Below are positions 54,059-61,586 of a stretch of 64,000 nucleotides of DNA, in pieces. Made by a program: the position numbers and the translations under genes. The notes under the pieces were generated by a model. It was not told the DNA's origin and did not search any database. It saw nothing but the letters and a program-made list of their open reading frames with translations. The stretch covers positions 62,001 through 126,000 of the forward strand of contig NZ_CAMJFM010000001.1 of NCBI RefSeq assembly GCF_946404925.1, written 5' to 3'. How positions within the stretch are numbered: the first letter of the stretch is position 1; every line of letters begins with the position of its first letter. This DNA comes from an uncultured Prevotella sp. (GTDB lineage: Bacteria > Bacteroidota > Bacteroidia > Bacteroidales > Bacteroidaceae).

Positions 54059-54702
54059 AATACAATACTTATATTTTCGACCTTGATGGTACCCTACTTG
54101 ATACACTAACTGATTTAGCTGCATCGTGTAATTATGCTCTCCGCATGCACGGTATGCCAGAACATTCGATAGATGATGTTCGACGTTTTGTGGGAAACGG
54201 TGTGCGGAAGTTGATGGAGCGCGCTATACCTGATGGCGATGCCAATCCTGATTTTGAAGCCACTTTTGCTACGTTTCGCGAGCATTATATGCATCATTCG
54301 CTCGATACCACTCGTCCTTATCCTGGCATTCCAGAGGTGTTGGTCGAGTTGAAAACTCGAGGGTGCAAGTTGGCTGTTGTTAGTAATAAGATGATGGCTG
54401 CCACGGTAGACCTATGTCGTCATTTCTTCCCAGATACCATCGAAGTGGCAATAGGTGAGCATGAGGCAGAGGGTATCCGTAAGAAACCAGCTCCTGATAC
54501 GGTTTTTGCTGCGTTGAAGCAGCTTGGAGTGGATAAAGATGGAGCCGTATATGTAGGCGATAGCGATGTGGATATTGCAACAGCTCGTAATTCCGGATTA
54601 CCCTGTATCAGTGTTCTTTGGGGATTCCGCGATCGCGAATTCCTGATTGAGCATGGTGGTGAGACATTCATTTCTGCACCATCAGAATTACTCCGAGTAT
54701 AG
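54055..54702 (+). CDS. gph: HAD-family phosphatase, phosphoglycolate phosphatase-like
   Basis: A 215-residue HAD hydrolase with a helical cap. Motif I is FDLDGTLLDT (nucleophile Asp), motif II LAVVSNK, motif III Lys in RKKPAPD, and motif IV VGDSDVDIATARNSG. This set and size fit the Gph/PGP branch, which removes 2-phosphoglycolate, but other small phosphosugars are possible, for example in connection with the upstream malQ. ATGA overlap with malQ shows coupling. Confidence 0.85.
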   Translation: MKYNTYIFDLDGTLLDTLTDLAASCNYALRMHGMPEHSIDDVRRFVGNGVRKLMERAIPDGDANPDFEATFATFREHYMHHSLDTTRPYPGIPEVLVELKTRGCKLAVVSNKMMAATVDLCRHFFPDTIEVAIGEHEAEGIRKKPAPDTVFAALKQLGVDKDGAVYVGDSDVDIATARNSGLPCISVLWGFRDREFLIEHGGETFISAPSELLRV

Positions 54703-54720
54703 ATTGTCTTAGTCCTTCTT

Positions 54721-54765
54721 ACGGAAAACTCCAGTACTTTCGGCATAAGTACTGGAGTTTTCCGT
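54721..54765. terminator. Perfect 19-bp inverted repeat between gph and ribE
   Basis: Arms 54721-54739 and 54747-54765 are exact reverse complements (core AAAACTCCAGTACTT) around a 7-nt loop. It lies in the 87-bp gap of converging genes. There is no clean U-run after either arm, so it may work as a bidirectional terminator or mRNA 3'-end stabiliser. Confidence 0.7.
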
Positions 54766-54789
54766 AATGAGTACTGTGGTAAAGTACCA

Positions 54790-55389
54790 TTATAATTGTT
54801 GCAAGCGTGCTATATACTTTCCAAGAATGTCGAACTCGATGTTAACAACTGAACCTACACGAATATCGCAGAAGTTAGTATGCTCGAAGGTGTAGGGGAT
54901 GATGGCAACCTGGAAGGTGTTTGATGTAGGATTGCAAACGGTTAGGCTTACACCATTAACCGTTACGCTGCCCTTATCAACGGTAAAGTAACCTTTCTTC
55001 GCCATTTCTCTGTTTTCTGGATACTCAAAAGTGAAATAGGTTGAGCCATCTGCATCTTCTACTGCGATGCAACGAGCCGTCTCGTCCACATGGCCCTGAA
55101 CAATGTGACCATCCAAACGGCCATTCATCAGCATCGAGCGCTCTACGTTAACCTTATCGCCAACCTTCAGTAATCCAAGGTTGGTGCGATCAAGCGTCTC
55201 CTTCATGGCTGTTACTGTATATGTGCCATTCTCGATGGCAACAACAGTAAGGCACACACCATTATGAGCGACACTCTGGTCGATCTTCAACTCGTCTACA
55301 AACGAACACTTCAATGTGAAATCTATATTCTCGCGATCCTTGCGGATAGCAACTACGGTAGCAAATTCTTCGATGATTCCGGAAAACAT
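54790..55389 (-). CDS. ribE: Riboflavin synthase alpha subunit
   Basis: A 199-residue protein starting with the family signature MFSGIIEE. Two lumazine-binding repeats are visible: the first around QSVAHNGVCLTVVAIENGTY, the second around KGSVTVNGVSLTVCN. It dismutates 6,7-dimethyl-8-ribityllumazine to riboflavin and normally forms a trimer. It stands alone here. The 200-nt region just upstream looks like a structured RNA, which could be its leader or an independent ncRNA. Confidence 0.95.
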   Translation of the reverse strand: MFSGIIEEFATVVAIRKDRENIDFTLKCSFVDELKIDQSVAHNGVCLTVVAIENGTYTVTAMKETLDRTNLGLLKVGDKVNVERSMLMNGRLDGHIVQGHVDETARCIAVEDADGSTYFTFEYPENREMAKKGYFTVDKGSVTVNGVSLTVCNPTSNTFQVAIIPYTFEHTNFCDIRVGSVVNIEFDILGKYIARLQQL

Positions 55390-55402
55390 AATTGTCTATT
55401 TA

Positions 55403-55605
55403 GATTAAAAAGAAAAGGGTACGTGCCGATGATTTGGTGAAAACTCCTGTTTCACACGATTTGGGGGCTCCCCGCTGTTGTAATCCACCGGCATTGCTGC
55501 TCTCCTCAAAAAGGATAATCGTGGCCCGCCATTGGCAAGGGAAACGATCCCGATTTTGTTTTTTAATGTAGAGTATCCCGATCTATCAGGCACGACCCAC
55601 TGTTT
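55403..55605 (-). ncRNA. Candidate structured RNA of about 200 nt (6S RNA-like by shape)
   Basis: A complete Bacteroidetes promoter (55612-55643) predicts a start near 55605. The first bases (55598-55585, GGGTCGTGCCTGAT) pair with 55430-55417 (ATCGGCACGTACCC) over 13 bp with two single-base bulges, so the two ends close the molecule. A U-rich tract (55416-55402) follows. Inside, CACGATT and AATCGTG pair, and several short hairpins are possible (GTGAAA/TTTCAC). A rod closed at both ends, about 200 nt long, with its own promoter, resembles 6S RNA (ssrS). I cannot confirm the family by sequence. The alternative is a ribE leader, since the ribE ATG is 13 nt after the U tract. No FMN-riboswitch core is seen. 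Confidence 0.5.
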
Positions 55606-55611
55606 CTGCTG

Positions 55612-55643
55612 CAAAGATACAAATAATCTGCGACTTATCCAAA
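55612..55643 (-). promoter_or_regulatory. Promoter of the candidate ncRNA / ribE
   Basis: Minus strand: TTTG (55643-55640), exactly 20 bp, TATCTTTG (55619-55612). It is consensus-quality in both elements and spacing and lies more than 220 bp from the ribE start. Confidence 0.8.
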
Positions 55644-55659
55644 CCTTTTGCCGTTTTTC

Positions 55660-55690
55660 TTGGTAATTCGGAACATTTTCTTTATCTTTG
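55660..55690 (+). promoter_or_regulatory. Promoter of the WecB-like gene
   Basis: TTG at 55660-55662 and TATCTTTG at 55683-55690, spacer 20 bp. The ATG at 55711 is 20 bp downstream. Back to back with the ncRNA promoter. Confidence 0.7.
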
Positions 55691-55710
55691 CACTCAAAAT
55701 AGGAAAGATT

Positions 55711-56772
55711 ATGGCAAAGACAGTTTGTATCATAGCGGGTGCTCGTCCCAATTTCGTAAAAGTGTCGCCTCTGGTTAGAGCTATTAATAAGAATCCTGAG
55801 GCAACTTGTTTGTTGGTTTATGCTGGTTGTGAGAATGATTCTACGCTTGAACCTTCGCTTTTTGAGGATTTGCAGATGCCACGCCCACAATATTATTTAG
55901 GTGTAGACTCTACGAGTCTGAATGAGATTACGAGTCAGGTGATGGCCCGATTCGATGCATTTCTTGATGAACATGCTGTAGATGTGGTGATTGTGGTTGA
56001 TGACCTCGCTTCGACTATGGCTGCTGCCATCGTTACCAAGAAACGTGGCATCCGTTTGGCTCATCTTGTGGCTGGAACACGTTCGTTCAACATTAATATG
56101 CCAAAGGAAATCAACAGATTGGTGATTGATGCACTATCTGACTATCTGTTTACTGCTGGCGTAAAAAGTACTGGTGTGGCTACTCGCGAGCAATCGGAGA
56201 ATTCGCAGACCTATATGGTGGGTAATATCCTGATGGATACGCTGCGATTTAACTATGATAGACTGAAGAAACCAGCCTTGATCCCTGCGTTGGAAGATAA
56301 AAAGTACTTGGTATTCACTCTGAATCGTAAGGCGCTGATTGCTGATGTGGATAATCTGGAGCGAATGCTGAAGGCTATGGTTGAGGCTGCTAAAGGCATG
56401 CGAATCGTGGCTCCTTTGCGTGGTAATGCTCGCAAGGTGGTTGAGCGTATGAATCTGGCCATCGATATTGTTGAACCTCTAAGCTATCTGGAGTTTGGTT
56501 GGCTTACGGCCCATGCGCTTGGCATCATCACTGATTCAGGTAATGTATCAGAGGAGGCTACATTTAACGGCGTGCCTTGTATCACTCTGAATAACTATAC
56601 TGAACATCAGGAAACGGTGAATGTTGGTTCGAACGTGTTGGTAGGCGAGGATGCAGAAAAACTCAGTGAGCAAGTTGCTAAGATGGTGGCTGGCGAGTGG
56701 AAGAAATGCGCCCTACCTGACCGTTGGGATGGTCGTACGGCAGAGCGCATTGTACAAATCATATTAGCATAG
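55711..56772 (+). CDS. WecB-like UDP-GlcNAc 2-epimerase family protein with altered catalytic residues
   Basis: About 353 residues from the ATG of MAKTVCIIAGARPNFVKVSP; a longer frame to 55648 crosses the promoter. The GT-B-like fold motifs are kept (GARPNFVKVSP, MPKEINRLV, ITDSGNVSEEATFNGVPC, NYTEHQETVNVG). But positions aligned with E. coli catalytic residues differ: Val120 (AHLVAG) replaces the VEAG Glu, and Asn205 (FTLNRKA) replaces the GHRREN His. Glu133 is retained. Non-hydrolysing epimerases interconvert UDP-GlcNAc and UDP-ManNAc for surface glycans; this member may act on another substrate or by another chemistry. It is monocistronic. Confidence 0.82.
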   Translation: MAKTVCIIAGARPNFVKVSPLVRAINKNPEATCLLVYAGCENDSTLEPSLFEDLQMPRPQYYLGVDSTSLNEITSQVMARFDAFLDEHAVDVVIVVDDLASTMAAAIVTKKRGIRLAHLVAGTRSFNINMPKEINRLVIDALSDYLFTAGVKSTGVATREQSENSQTYMVGNILMDTLRFNYDRLKKPALIPALEDKKYLVFTLNRKALIADVDNLERMLKAMVEAAKGMRIVAPLRGNARKVVERMNLAIDIVEPLSYLEFGWLTAHALGIITDSGNVSEEATFNGVPCITLNNYTEHQETVNVGSNVLVGEDAEKLSEQVAKMVAGEWKKCALPDRWDGRTAERIVQIILA

Positions 56773-56787
56773 CATTACGCTCCTGCT

Positions 56788-57330
56788 TTAATAGTTCTCA
56801 GCTTTTACCTGGAAGTAAGCTTGTGGGTGATCGCAAACAGGGCAAATCTGAGGGGCTTTCTTACCGATAACGATATGGCCGCAGTTAGAACACTGCCAGA
56901 TAACATCGTTGTCCTTTGAGAATACGCGCTCCTTCTTGACGTTGTCGAGAAGTTTGCGATAACGGGCTTCGTGCTCCTTCTCAACCTTAGCCACTAACTC
57001 GAACTTGATGGCAATCTCGTTGAAACCTTCCTCGCGAGCCTCTTTTGCCATACGGGCATACATGTCTGTCCACTCAAAGTTCTCGCCATTGGCAGCTGCT
57101 TCAAGATTCTCCATGGTGTCCTTGATGCCACCGCCTTCCAGCAGCTTGAACCACATTTTGGCATGCTCCTTCTCGTTGGCTGCTGTCTCCTCGAAAATTG
57201 CTGCTATCTGTACGAAACCATCCTTTTTGGCCTTTGATGCCCAATAGGTGTATTTGTTACGTGCCATTGACTCTCCTGCAAATGCTTCCTGCAGGTTTTT
57301 TTCTGTTTTTGTACCTTTTAGTTCTTTCAT
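56788..57330 (-). CDS. rbr: Rubrerythrin
   Basis: A 180-residue protein. The N-terminal ferritin-like four-helix bundle has diiron ligands in [31 protein letters not shown] and the second half [20 protein letters not shown]. The C-terminal rubredoxin domain has CSNCGH and [11 protein letters not shown] for one Fe(Cys)4. It reduces hydrogen peroxide with electrons from rubredoxin-like donors, protecting an anaerobe from oxygen. Consensus promoter upstream. It is divergent from nrdD, another oxygen-sensitive system. Confidence 0.97.
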   Translation of the reverse strand: MKELKGTKTEKNLQEAFAGESMARNKYTYWASKAKKDGFVQIAAIFEETAANEKEHAKMWFKLLEGGGIKDTMENLEAAANGENFEWTDMYARMAKEAREEGFNEIAIKFELVAKVEKEHEARYRKLLDNVKKERVFSKDNDVIWQCSNCGHIVIGKKAPQICPVCDHPQAYFQVKAENY

Positions 57331-57369
57331 AACTGTAATTGTTTAGTTTATATATTATGTATTCAGGGG

Positions 57370-57401
57370 CAAAGATAACCAAAATATTCCAATCCTCCAA
57401 A
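57370..57401 (-). promoter_or_regulatory. Promoter of rubrerythrin
   Basis: Minus strand: TTTG (57401-57398), exactly 20 bp, TATCTTTG (57377-57370). Leader of about 32 nt to the ATG at 57330. Confidence 0.78.
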
Positions 57402-57497
57402 TTTTTAACGCCTTTTATATATTATATAATGTACGCGCGAGAGTAAGTGAAATAGAATGGCGAAGTTGTCCAAAATGGAAAACTTTTGGTTTCGAAA

Positions 57498-57518
57498 TTT
57501 TGGAAAAGTTTTCCAAAA
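57498..57518. promoter_or_regulatory. Perfect 21-bp palindrome in the rbr-nrdD gap (possible operator)
   Basis: TTTTGGAAAA (57498-57507) and TTTTCCAAAA (57509-57518) around a central G. The core GGAAAAsTTTTCC recurs at 57786-57798 (exact 13-bp palindrome) and in part at 57477-57489. It lies about 100 bp upstream of the rbr promoter and about 240 bp upstream of the nrdD promoter, in a 553-bp gap with no other gene. Shared control of the two oxygen-related genes is possible. Confidence 0.55.
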
Positions 57519-57753
57519 AGAAAATCTTTGGTCACGTGCGGGTGATTAAAGTTGATTTGTTTGGATGCCGGATTGCTAATTGTGGTTTTACTATTTTTAA
57601 TGGTCGATAAAATCGTGTTATTAGTTTTTGATTTATTCTAAGTGTTTGAAATACAGGGTGTTATAATGTATAGTTAGAGGGTGTTGTTCTGATGTTAACA
57701 TTCTTTTATGGTATTTTTCTGATTATAAAGAAATAGTTTTTGTGATAATTTTG

Positions 57754-57761
57754 TATCTTTG
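57754..57761 (+). promoter_or_regulatory. -7 box (TATCTTTG) for nrdD-nrdG
   Basis: An exact TAnnTTTG match, 123 bp before the nrdD ATG. The predicted leader (from about 57768) contains the 57786-57798 palindrome and an imperfect partner AAGTTTCCCAAAAAG (57815-57829) that can pair with CTTTTTGGAAAACTT (57780-57794). The leader could therefore fold into a stem. Confidence 0.55.
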
Positions 57762-57883
57762 CATCCGAATTCGGTTTTGCTTTTTGGAAAACTTTTCCGA
57801 ATTAAAAAACAAAAAAGTTTCCCAAAAAGAAAAACTGAGAAGTGAGAGAGATTATCAAACTTAAAAAATAAATAACAATAAAA

Positions 57884-59989
57884 ATGGAAATTAAAAACTT
57901 TACCATCACTAAACGAGACGGTTCTAAAGACCTTTTCTCGCTTGACAAGATTATGAATGCCATCGTAAAGGCATTCGAAAGTGTTCAAGAACCTGCTGAC
58001 CTAGCCATCGTATCTAAGATCCTTAATCACCTTGACATGCACGACAACATCACCGTAGAGGATATCCAGAACCAAGTAGAGGAGGCTCTGATGCGCGAAG
58101 GATATTATAAGGTGGCTAAGTCGTTCATTCTCTATCGACAGCTGCACTCTGAGGATCGTGAAACTCTGGAGAAGATGGTTTTCCTTTCTGAGTATTGCGA
58201 ATCGGTAAATGCTGCTACGGGTTCTAAGTACGATGCTAACGCCAATGTGGAGCATAAGAATATTGCTACGTTGATTGGCGAGTTGCCAAAGTCTAACTTT
58301 ATCCGTTTGAACCGTCGTCTTCTTACAGATCGTATTAAGAAGATGTATGGCAAGCAGCTGGCTGATGAATATATCGACAAGCTTACACACCACTTTATAT
58401 ATAAGAACGACGAGACATCGTTGGCAAACTATTGTGCCTCTATCACCATGTATCCTTGGTTGATTGGCGGTACCATCGCTATTGGCGGTAACTCTACTGC
58501 ACCTACCAACATGAAGTCGTTTGCTGGCGGCTTTGTTAACATGGTGTTCATGGTTAGCTCGATGCTGAGTGGTGCATGCGCTACTCCTGAGTTCCTGATG
58601 TATATGAACTATTTCATGGGCAAGGAGTACGGACTGGATTACTACAAGCGCGCTAACGATCAGGCCGATTTGAGTCTGAAGCAGCGTACTATCGATAAGA
58701 TTGTTACCGATTATTTCGAGCAGATAGTCTATACGCTGAACCAGCCAACTGGAGCACGTAACTATCAGGCTGTGTTCTGGAATATTGCCTATTACGATAA
58801 GTACTATTTCGAGAGTATCTTCGGAGAGTTCTACTTCCCCGATGGTTCAAAGCCCGATTGGGAAGGCCTTTCATGGTTGCAGAAGCGCTTCATGAAGTGG
58901 TTCAATCTGGAGCGTACCAAGACTCTGCTTACATTCCCTGTTGAAACAATGGCTCTGTTGGTAGACGAGAACGGCGAGTGTAAGGATAAGGAGTGGGGCG
59001 ACTTTACTGCTGAGATGTATGCTGAGGGCCACTCGTTCTTTACCTATATGAGTGATAATGCTGACTCGCTGTCAAGTTGCTGCCGTCTGCGTAACGAGAT
59101 TACTGATAACGGATTCAGCTATACGCTTGGTGCTGGTGGTGTAAGTACTGGTTCAAAGAGTGTGCTTACTATCAACCTGAACCGCTGCATCCAGTATGCC
59201 GTTAACCACAACCAGGATTATCTGGAGTATCTGGGTCATGTTATCGATCTGTGCCACAAGGTTCAGCTGGCATATAATGAGAACCTGAAGGAGCTGCAGC
59301 AGAATGGTATGTTGCCTCTGTTTGATGCTGGTTATATCAACATTGGTCGTCAGTATCTCACCATCGGTATCAACGGATTGGTTGAGGCTGCTGAGTTCAT
59401 GGGACTTAAGATTACTCCTAACGACGAGTATCTGCAGTTTGTTCAGGGTATCCTCGGACTTATCGAGAAGTACAACCGTCAGTATCGTACTAAGGACGTG
59501 ATGTTCAACTGTGAGATGATTCCTGCTGAGAACGTAGGCGTTAAGCACGCCAAGTGGGATCGCGAGGATGGATACTTTGTACCACGCGACTGTTACAACA
59601 GTTATTTCTATGTAGTAGAGGATGACTCATTGACCATCATCGATAAGTTCAAGTTGCATGGCGCTCCATATATCGAGCATTTGACTGGAGGTTCGGCTCT
59701 GCATATGAACCTTGATGAGCACCTTTCAAAGGAGCAGTATCTGCACCTGCTGAAGGTTGCTGCCAAGGAGGGATGTAACTACTTTACATTCAACATTCCT
59801 AATACTGTCTGCAACGAGTGTGGTCACATTGACAAGCGTTATCTGAAGGAGTGTCCTCATTGTCACTCTAAGAATGTGGACTACATGACTCGAATCATCG
59901 GCTATCTGAAGCGCGTAAGCAACTTCTCGCAGGCTCGTCAGGAGGAGGCATCTCGTCGCTACTACGCTGGACAGAATAAACTATGCTGA
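57884..59989 (+). CDS. nrdD: Anaerobic ribonucleoside-triphosphate reductase (class III)
   Basis: A 701-residue protein. The N-terminal ATP-cone domain (FTITKRDGSKDLFSLDKIMN) senses nucleotides. The barrel domain contains SSCCRLRN. The C-terminal Zn site CNECGH and CPHCHS precedes the glycyl-radical loop RIIGYL (Gly about 673). It reduces ribonucleotides to deoxyribonucleotides under anoxia, using a glycyl radical made by NrdG. The nrdG start overlaps its last 7 bp. Long leader with palindromes suggests regulation. Confidence 0.97.
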   Translation: MEIKNFTITKRDGSKDLFSLDKIMNAIVKAFESVQEPADLAIVSKILNHLDMHDNITVEDIQNQVEEALMREGYYKVAKSFILYRQLHSEDRETLEKMVFLSEYCESVNAATGSKYDANANVEHKNIATLIGELPKSNFIRLNRRLLTDRIKKMYGKQLADEYIDKLTHHFIYKNDETSLANYCASITMYPWLIGGTIAIGGNSTAPTNMKSFAGGFVNMVFMVSSMLSGACATPEFLMYMNYFMGKEYGLDYYKRANDQADLSLKQRTIDKIVTDYFEQIVYTLNQPTGARNYQAVFWNIAYYDKYYFESIFGEFYFPDGSKPDWEGLSWLQKRFMKWFNLERTKTLLTFPVETMALLVDENGECKDKEWGDFTAEMYAEGHSFFTYMSDNADSLSSCCRLRNEITDNGFSYTLGAGGVSTGSKSVLTINLNRCIQYAVNHNQDYLEYLGHVIDLCHKVQLAYNENLKELQQNGMLPLFDAGYINIGRQYLTIGINGLVEAAEFMGLKITPNDEYLQFVQGILGLIEKYNRQYRTKDVMFNCEMIPAENVGVKHAKWDREDGYFVPRDCYNSYFYVVEDDSLTIIDKFKLHGAPYIEHLTGGSALHMNLDEHLSKEQYLHLLKVAAKEGCNYFTFNIPNTVCNECGHIDKRYLKECPHCHSKNVDYMTRIIGYLKRVSNFSQARQEEASRRYYAGQNKLC

Positions 59990-60450
59990 AATACGTTAAT
60001 ACAGGAATAGTATTTCAGGAGATACCCGACGAAGTGACACTGGCAATTAATATCAGTAATTGCCCGTGTCACTGTCCTGGGTGTCACAGCTATTATCTTT
60101 GGGATGACATCGGAATACCCTTGGATGCTGCTGCCATTGATGCTTTTGTGGAGCAGTTTGGTACCGACATCACTTGTATCTCGTTCATGGGTGGTGATGC
60201 TGATCCAAAGGCTGTCAACCAGTTGGCATTGTATATCCACGAGGAGCATCCGGAGTTCAAGGTTGCGTGGTATAGTGGCAAGACGGTAATCTCATCTGCC
60301 GTCAATAAGCGCGATTTCGACTATATCAAGATAGGTCCCTTTATCAAGCACTTAGGCCCTCTCAAGAACCCAAAAACAAATCAAAGGCTCTATCGACAGA
60401 AAGACGATGGAACCTTTGAAGATATTACCTCGCGCTTTTGGCGTAAATAG
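59983..60450 (+). CDS. nrdG: Anaerobic ribonucleotide reductase activase (radical SAM)
   Basis: A 155-residue protein. Radical-SAM cysteines C27-x3-C31-x2-C34 lie in SNCPCHCPGCHSYY, with an extra C29 in between. SFMGGDAD is the Gly-rich SAM-binding motif. It installs the glycyl radical on NrdD using SAM and a [4Fe-4S] cluster. Overlaps nrdD by 7 bp. Its stop directly abuts the stop of the converging ansA gene, leaving no room for a terminator outside coding sequence. Confidence 0.95.
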   Translation: MLKYVNTGIVFQEIPDEVTLAINISNCPCHCPGCHSYYLWDDIGIPLDAAAIDAFVEQFGTDITCISFMGGDADPKAVNQLALYIHEEHPEFKVAWYSGKTVISSAVNKRDFDYIKIGPFIKHLGPLKNPKTNQRLYRQKDDGTFEDITSRFWRK

Positions 60451-61488
60451 TTAGTACGATATTTCGCCACGAATATTCATCTGCATGTACTTTCTTACCA
60501 TCTCCGGATCATCGGGGAAGTGCGACTGAAGGAACATCAGTTTGGTAACTGCTGCCTCAACCGTTGAATCGCGTCCACTGATAACTCCAGCCTCTTGCAG
60601 ATGGTATCCGCAATCATAGCGGCTCATCTCTACAGCTCCCTGCATACATTGGCTGATATTTACAATCACCTTGCCGTTGCGTGTACCCTCACGGAGTGCA
60701 TTTAGCAACCAAGGACGTTGTGGGGCGTTTCCGCTACCGAATGTTCGCATCACAATTGCCTTAAGGTTGGGCGTGTGGATGATGTGTCGGATCAGGTCTT
60801 CGCGGATGCCGGGAAATAGCGAGAAGATGATGACATTGTTATCCAGGCGGAAATGTGGCACCATCGGCTTGTCCCATTCAGGCTTCAGAATGCGGTCGTG
60901 GTAGTAGGTGATGTTGACACCAGCTTCTACAAGGTGGGGATAGTTGAATGACTCGAACGCATTAAACTCCTCAGCGCTTTGCTTGGTGGTGCGATTGCCA
61001 CGTAGCAGATGACCGCCAAAGTAGATGCCTACCTCTGGTACTAAAGCATGTCCCTCGCGATCTTTTGCAGCAGCAATCTCTACGGCCGTAATCAGATTCT
61101 CTTTGCCATCTGTTCTCAACTGACCTATTGGCAACTGTGAGCCAGTAAAAATAACTGGCTTGGTCAGATTCTCCAACATATAGGATAGGGCAGAGGCGGT
61201 ATAGGCCATCGTGTCGGTTCCATGTAACACCACAAAACCATCGTATTGGTCGTAGTGGTCGGCTATGCAATGCGACAAGTCTGTCCACATGCTTGGCGAC
61301 ATATCGCTCGAATCGATAGGCGGATTAAACTGATAAGTCTCGATGGTGATATCGAACTGTTTCAGTTCGGGCACATTATATAATAGGTGTTCAAAATCGA
61401 ATGGTTCCAGCGCTCCTGTACGTGGATTCCGATTCATTCCTATTGTGCCTCCAGTGTATATTAAGAGGACTTTACTACGGTACGTCAT
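60451..61488 (-). CDS. ansA: Type I (cytoplasmic) L-asparaginase
   Basis: A 345-residue protein with both asparaginase threonine motifs: LLIYTGGTIGMNRN and GFVVLHGTDTMAYTASALSY, followed by PVIFTGSQLPIGQLRTDGKE. There is no signal peptide, which fits the cytoplasmic AnsA type. It hydrolyses asparagine to aspartate and ammonia. The promoter (TATCTTTG, minus strand 61518-61511) overlaps that of uxaC. Confidence 0.95.
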   Translation of the reverse strand: MTYRSKVLLIYTGGTIGMNRNPRTGALEPFDFEHLLYNVPELKQFDITIETYQFNPPIDSSDMSPSMWTDLSHCIADHYDQYDGFVVLHGTDTMAYTASALSYMLENLTKPVIFTGSQLPIGQLRTDGKENLITAVEIAAAKDREGHALVPEVGIYFGGHLLRGNRTTKQSAEEFNAFESFNYPHLVEAGVNITYYHDRILKPEWDKPMVPHFRLDNNVIIFSLFPGIREDLIRHIIHTPNLKAIVMRTFGSGNAPQRPWLLNALREGTRNGKVIVNISQCMQGAVEMSRYDCGYHLQEAGVISGRDSTVEAAVTKLMFLQSHFPDDPEMVRKYMQMNIRGEISY

Positions 61489-61510
61489 CGTTTACGTTTC
61501 AATTTTTCTG

Positions 61511-61549
61511 CAAAGATAGCGTTTTTATCCGAGATTTTCTGTATCTTTG
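61511..61549. promoter_or_regulatory. Overlapping divergent promoters of ansA and uxaC
   Basis: CAAAGATA at 61511-61518 (minus-strand TATCTTTG, for ansA) and TATCTTTG at 61542-61549 (plus strand, for uxaC) form a symmetrical pair 23 bp apart. Each -7 box falls in the other's expected -33 region, so RNA polymerase should not bind both at once. Confidence 0.65.
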
Positions 61550-61586
61550 CAAAAAATTTAAGCAGAACCTATTAATAATTATAATT

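Noticed and set aside
55403..55605. FMN (RFN), TPP or cobalamin riboswitch before ribE
   Set aside because: I looked for the AGGGTGAAATTCCC and ACCGGCGG cores of FMN, the CTGAGA core of TPP and the GCCACTG box of cobalamin elements. None is present in order.
55405..55890. 161-codon minus-strand frame across the ribE-WecB gap
   Set aside because: It runs through the WecB-like start, two promoters and the structured-RNA region, and its peptide has no protein-like pattern. The RNA interpretation is better.
57695..57988. 97-codon minus-strand frame overlapping the nrdD start
   Set aside because: It is antisense to the nrdD N-terminus and low-complexity (Phe/Lys-rich) from A/T-rich intergenic DNA.
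61401..61586. N-terminal extension of glucuronate isomerase
   Set aside because: The segment crosses the divergent ansA/uxaC promoters and the ansA coding end, with Cys/Phe/Leu-rich noise peptide. UxaC homology starts at 61587.
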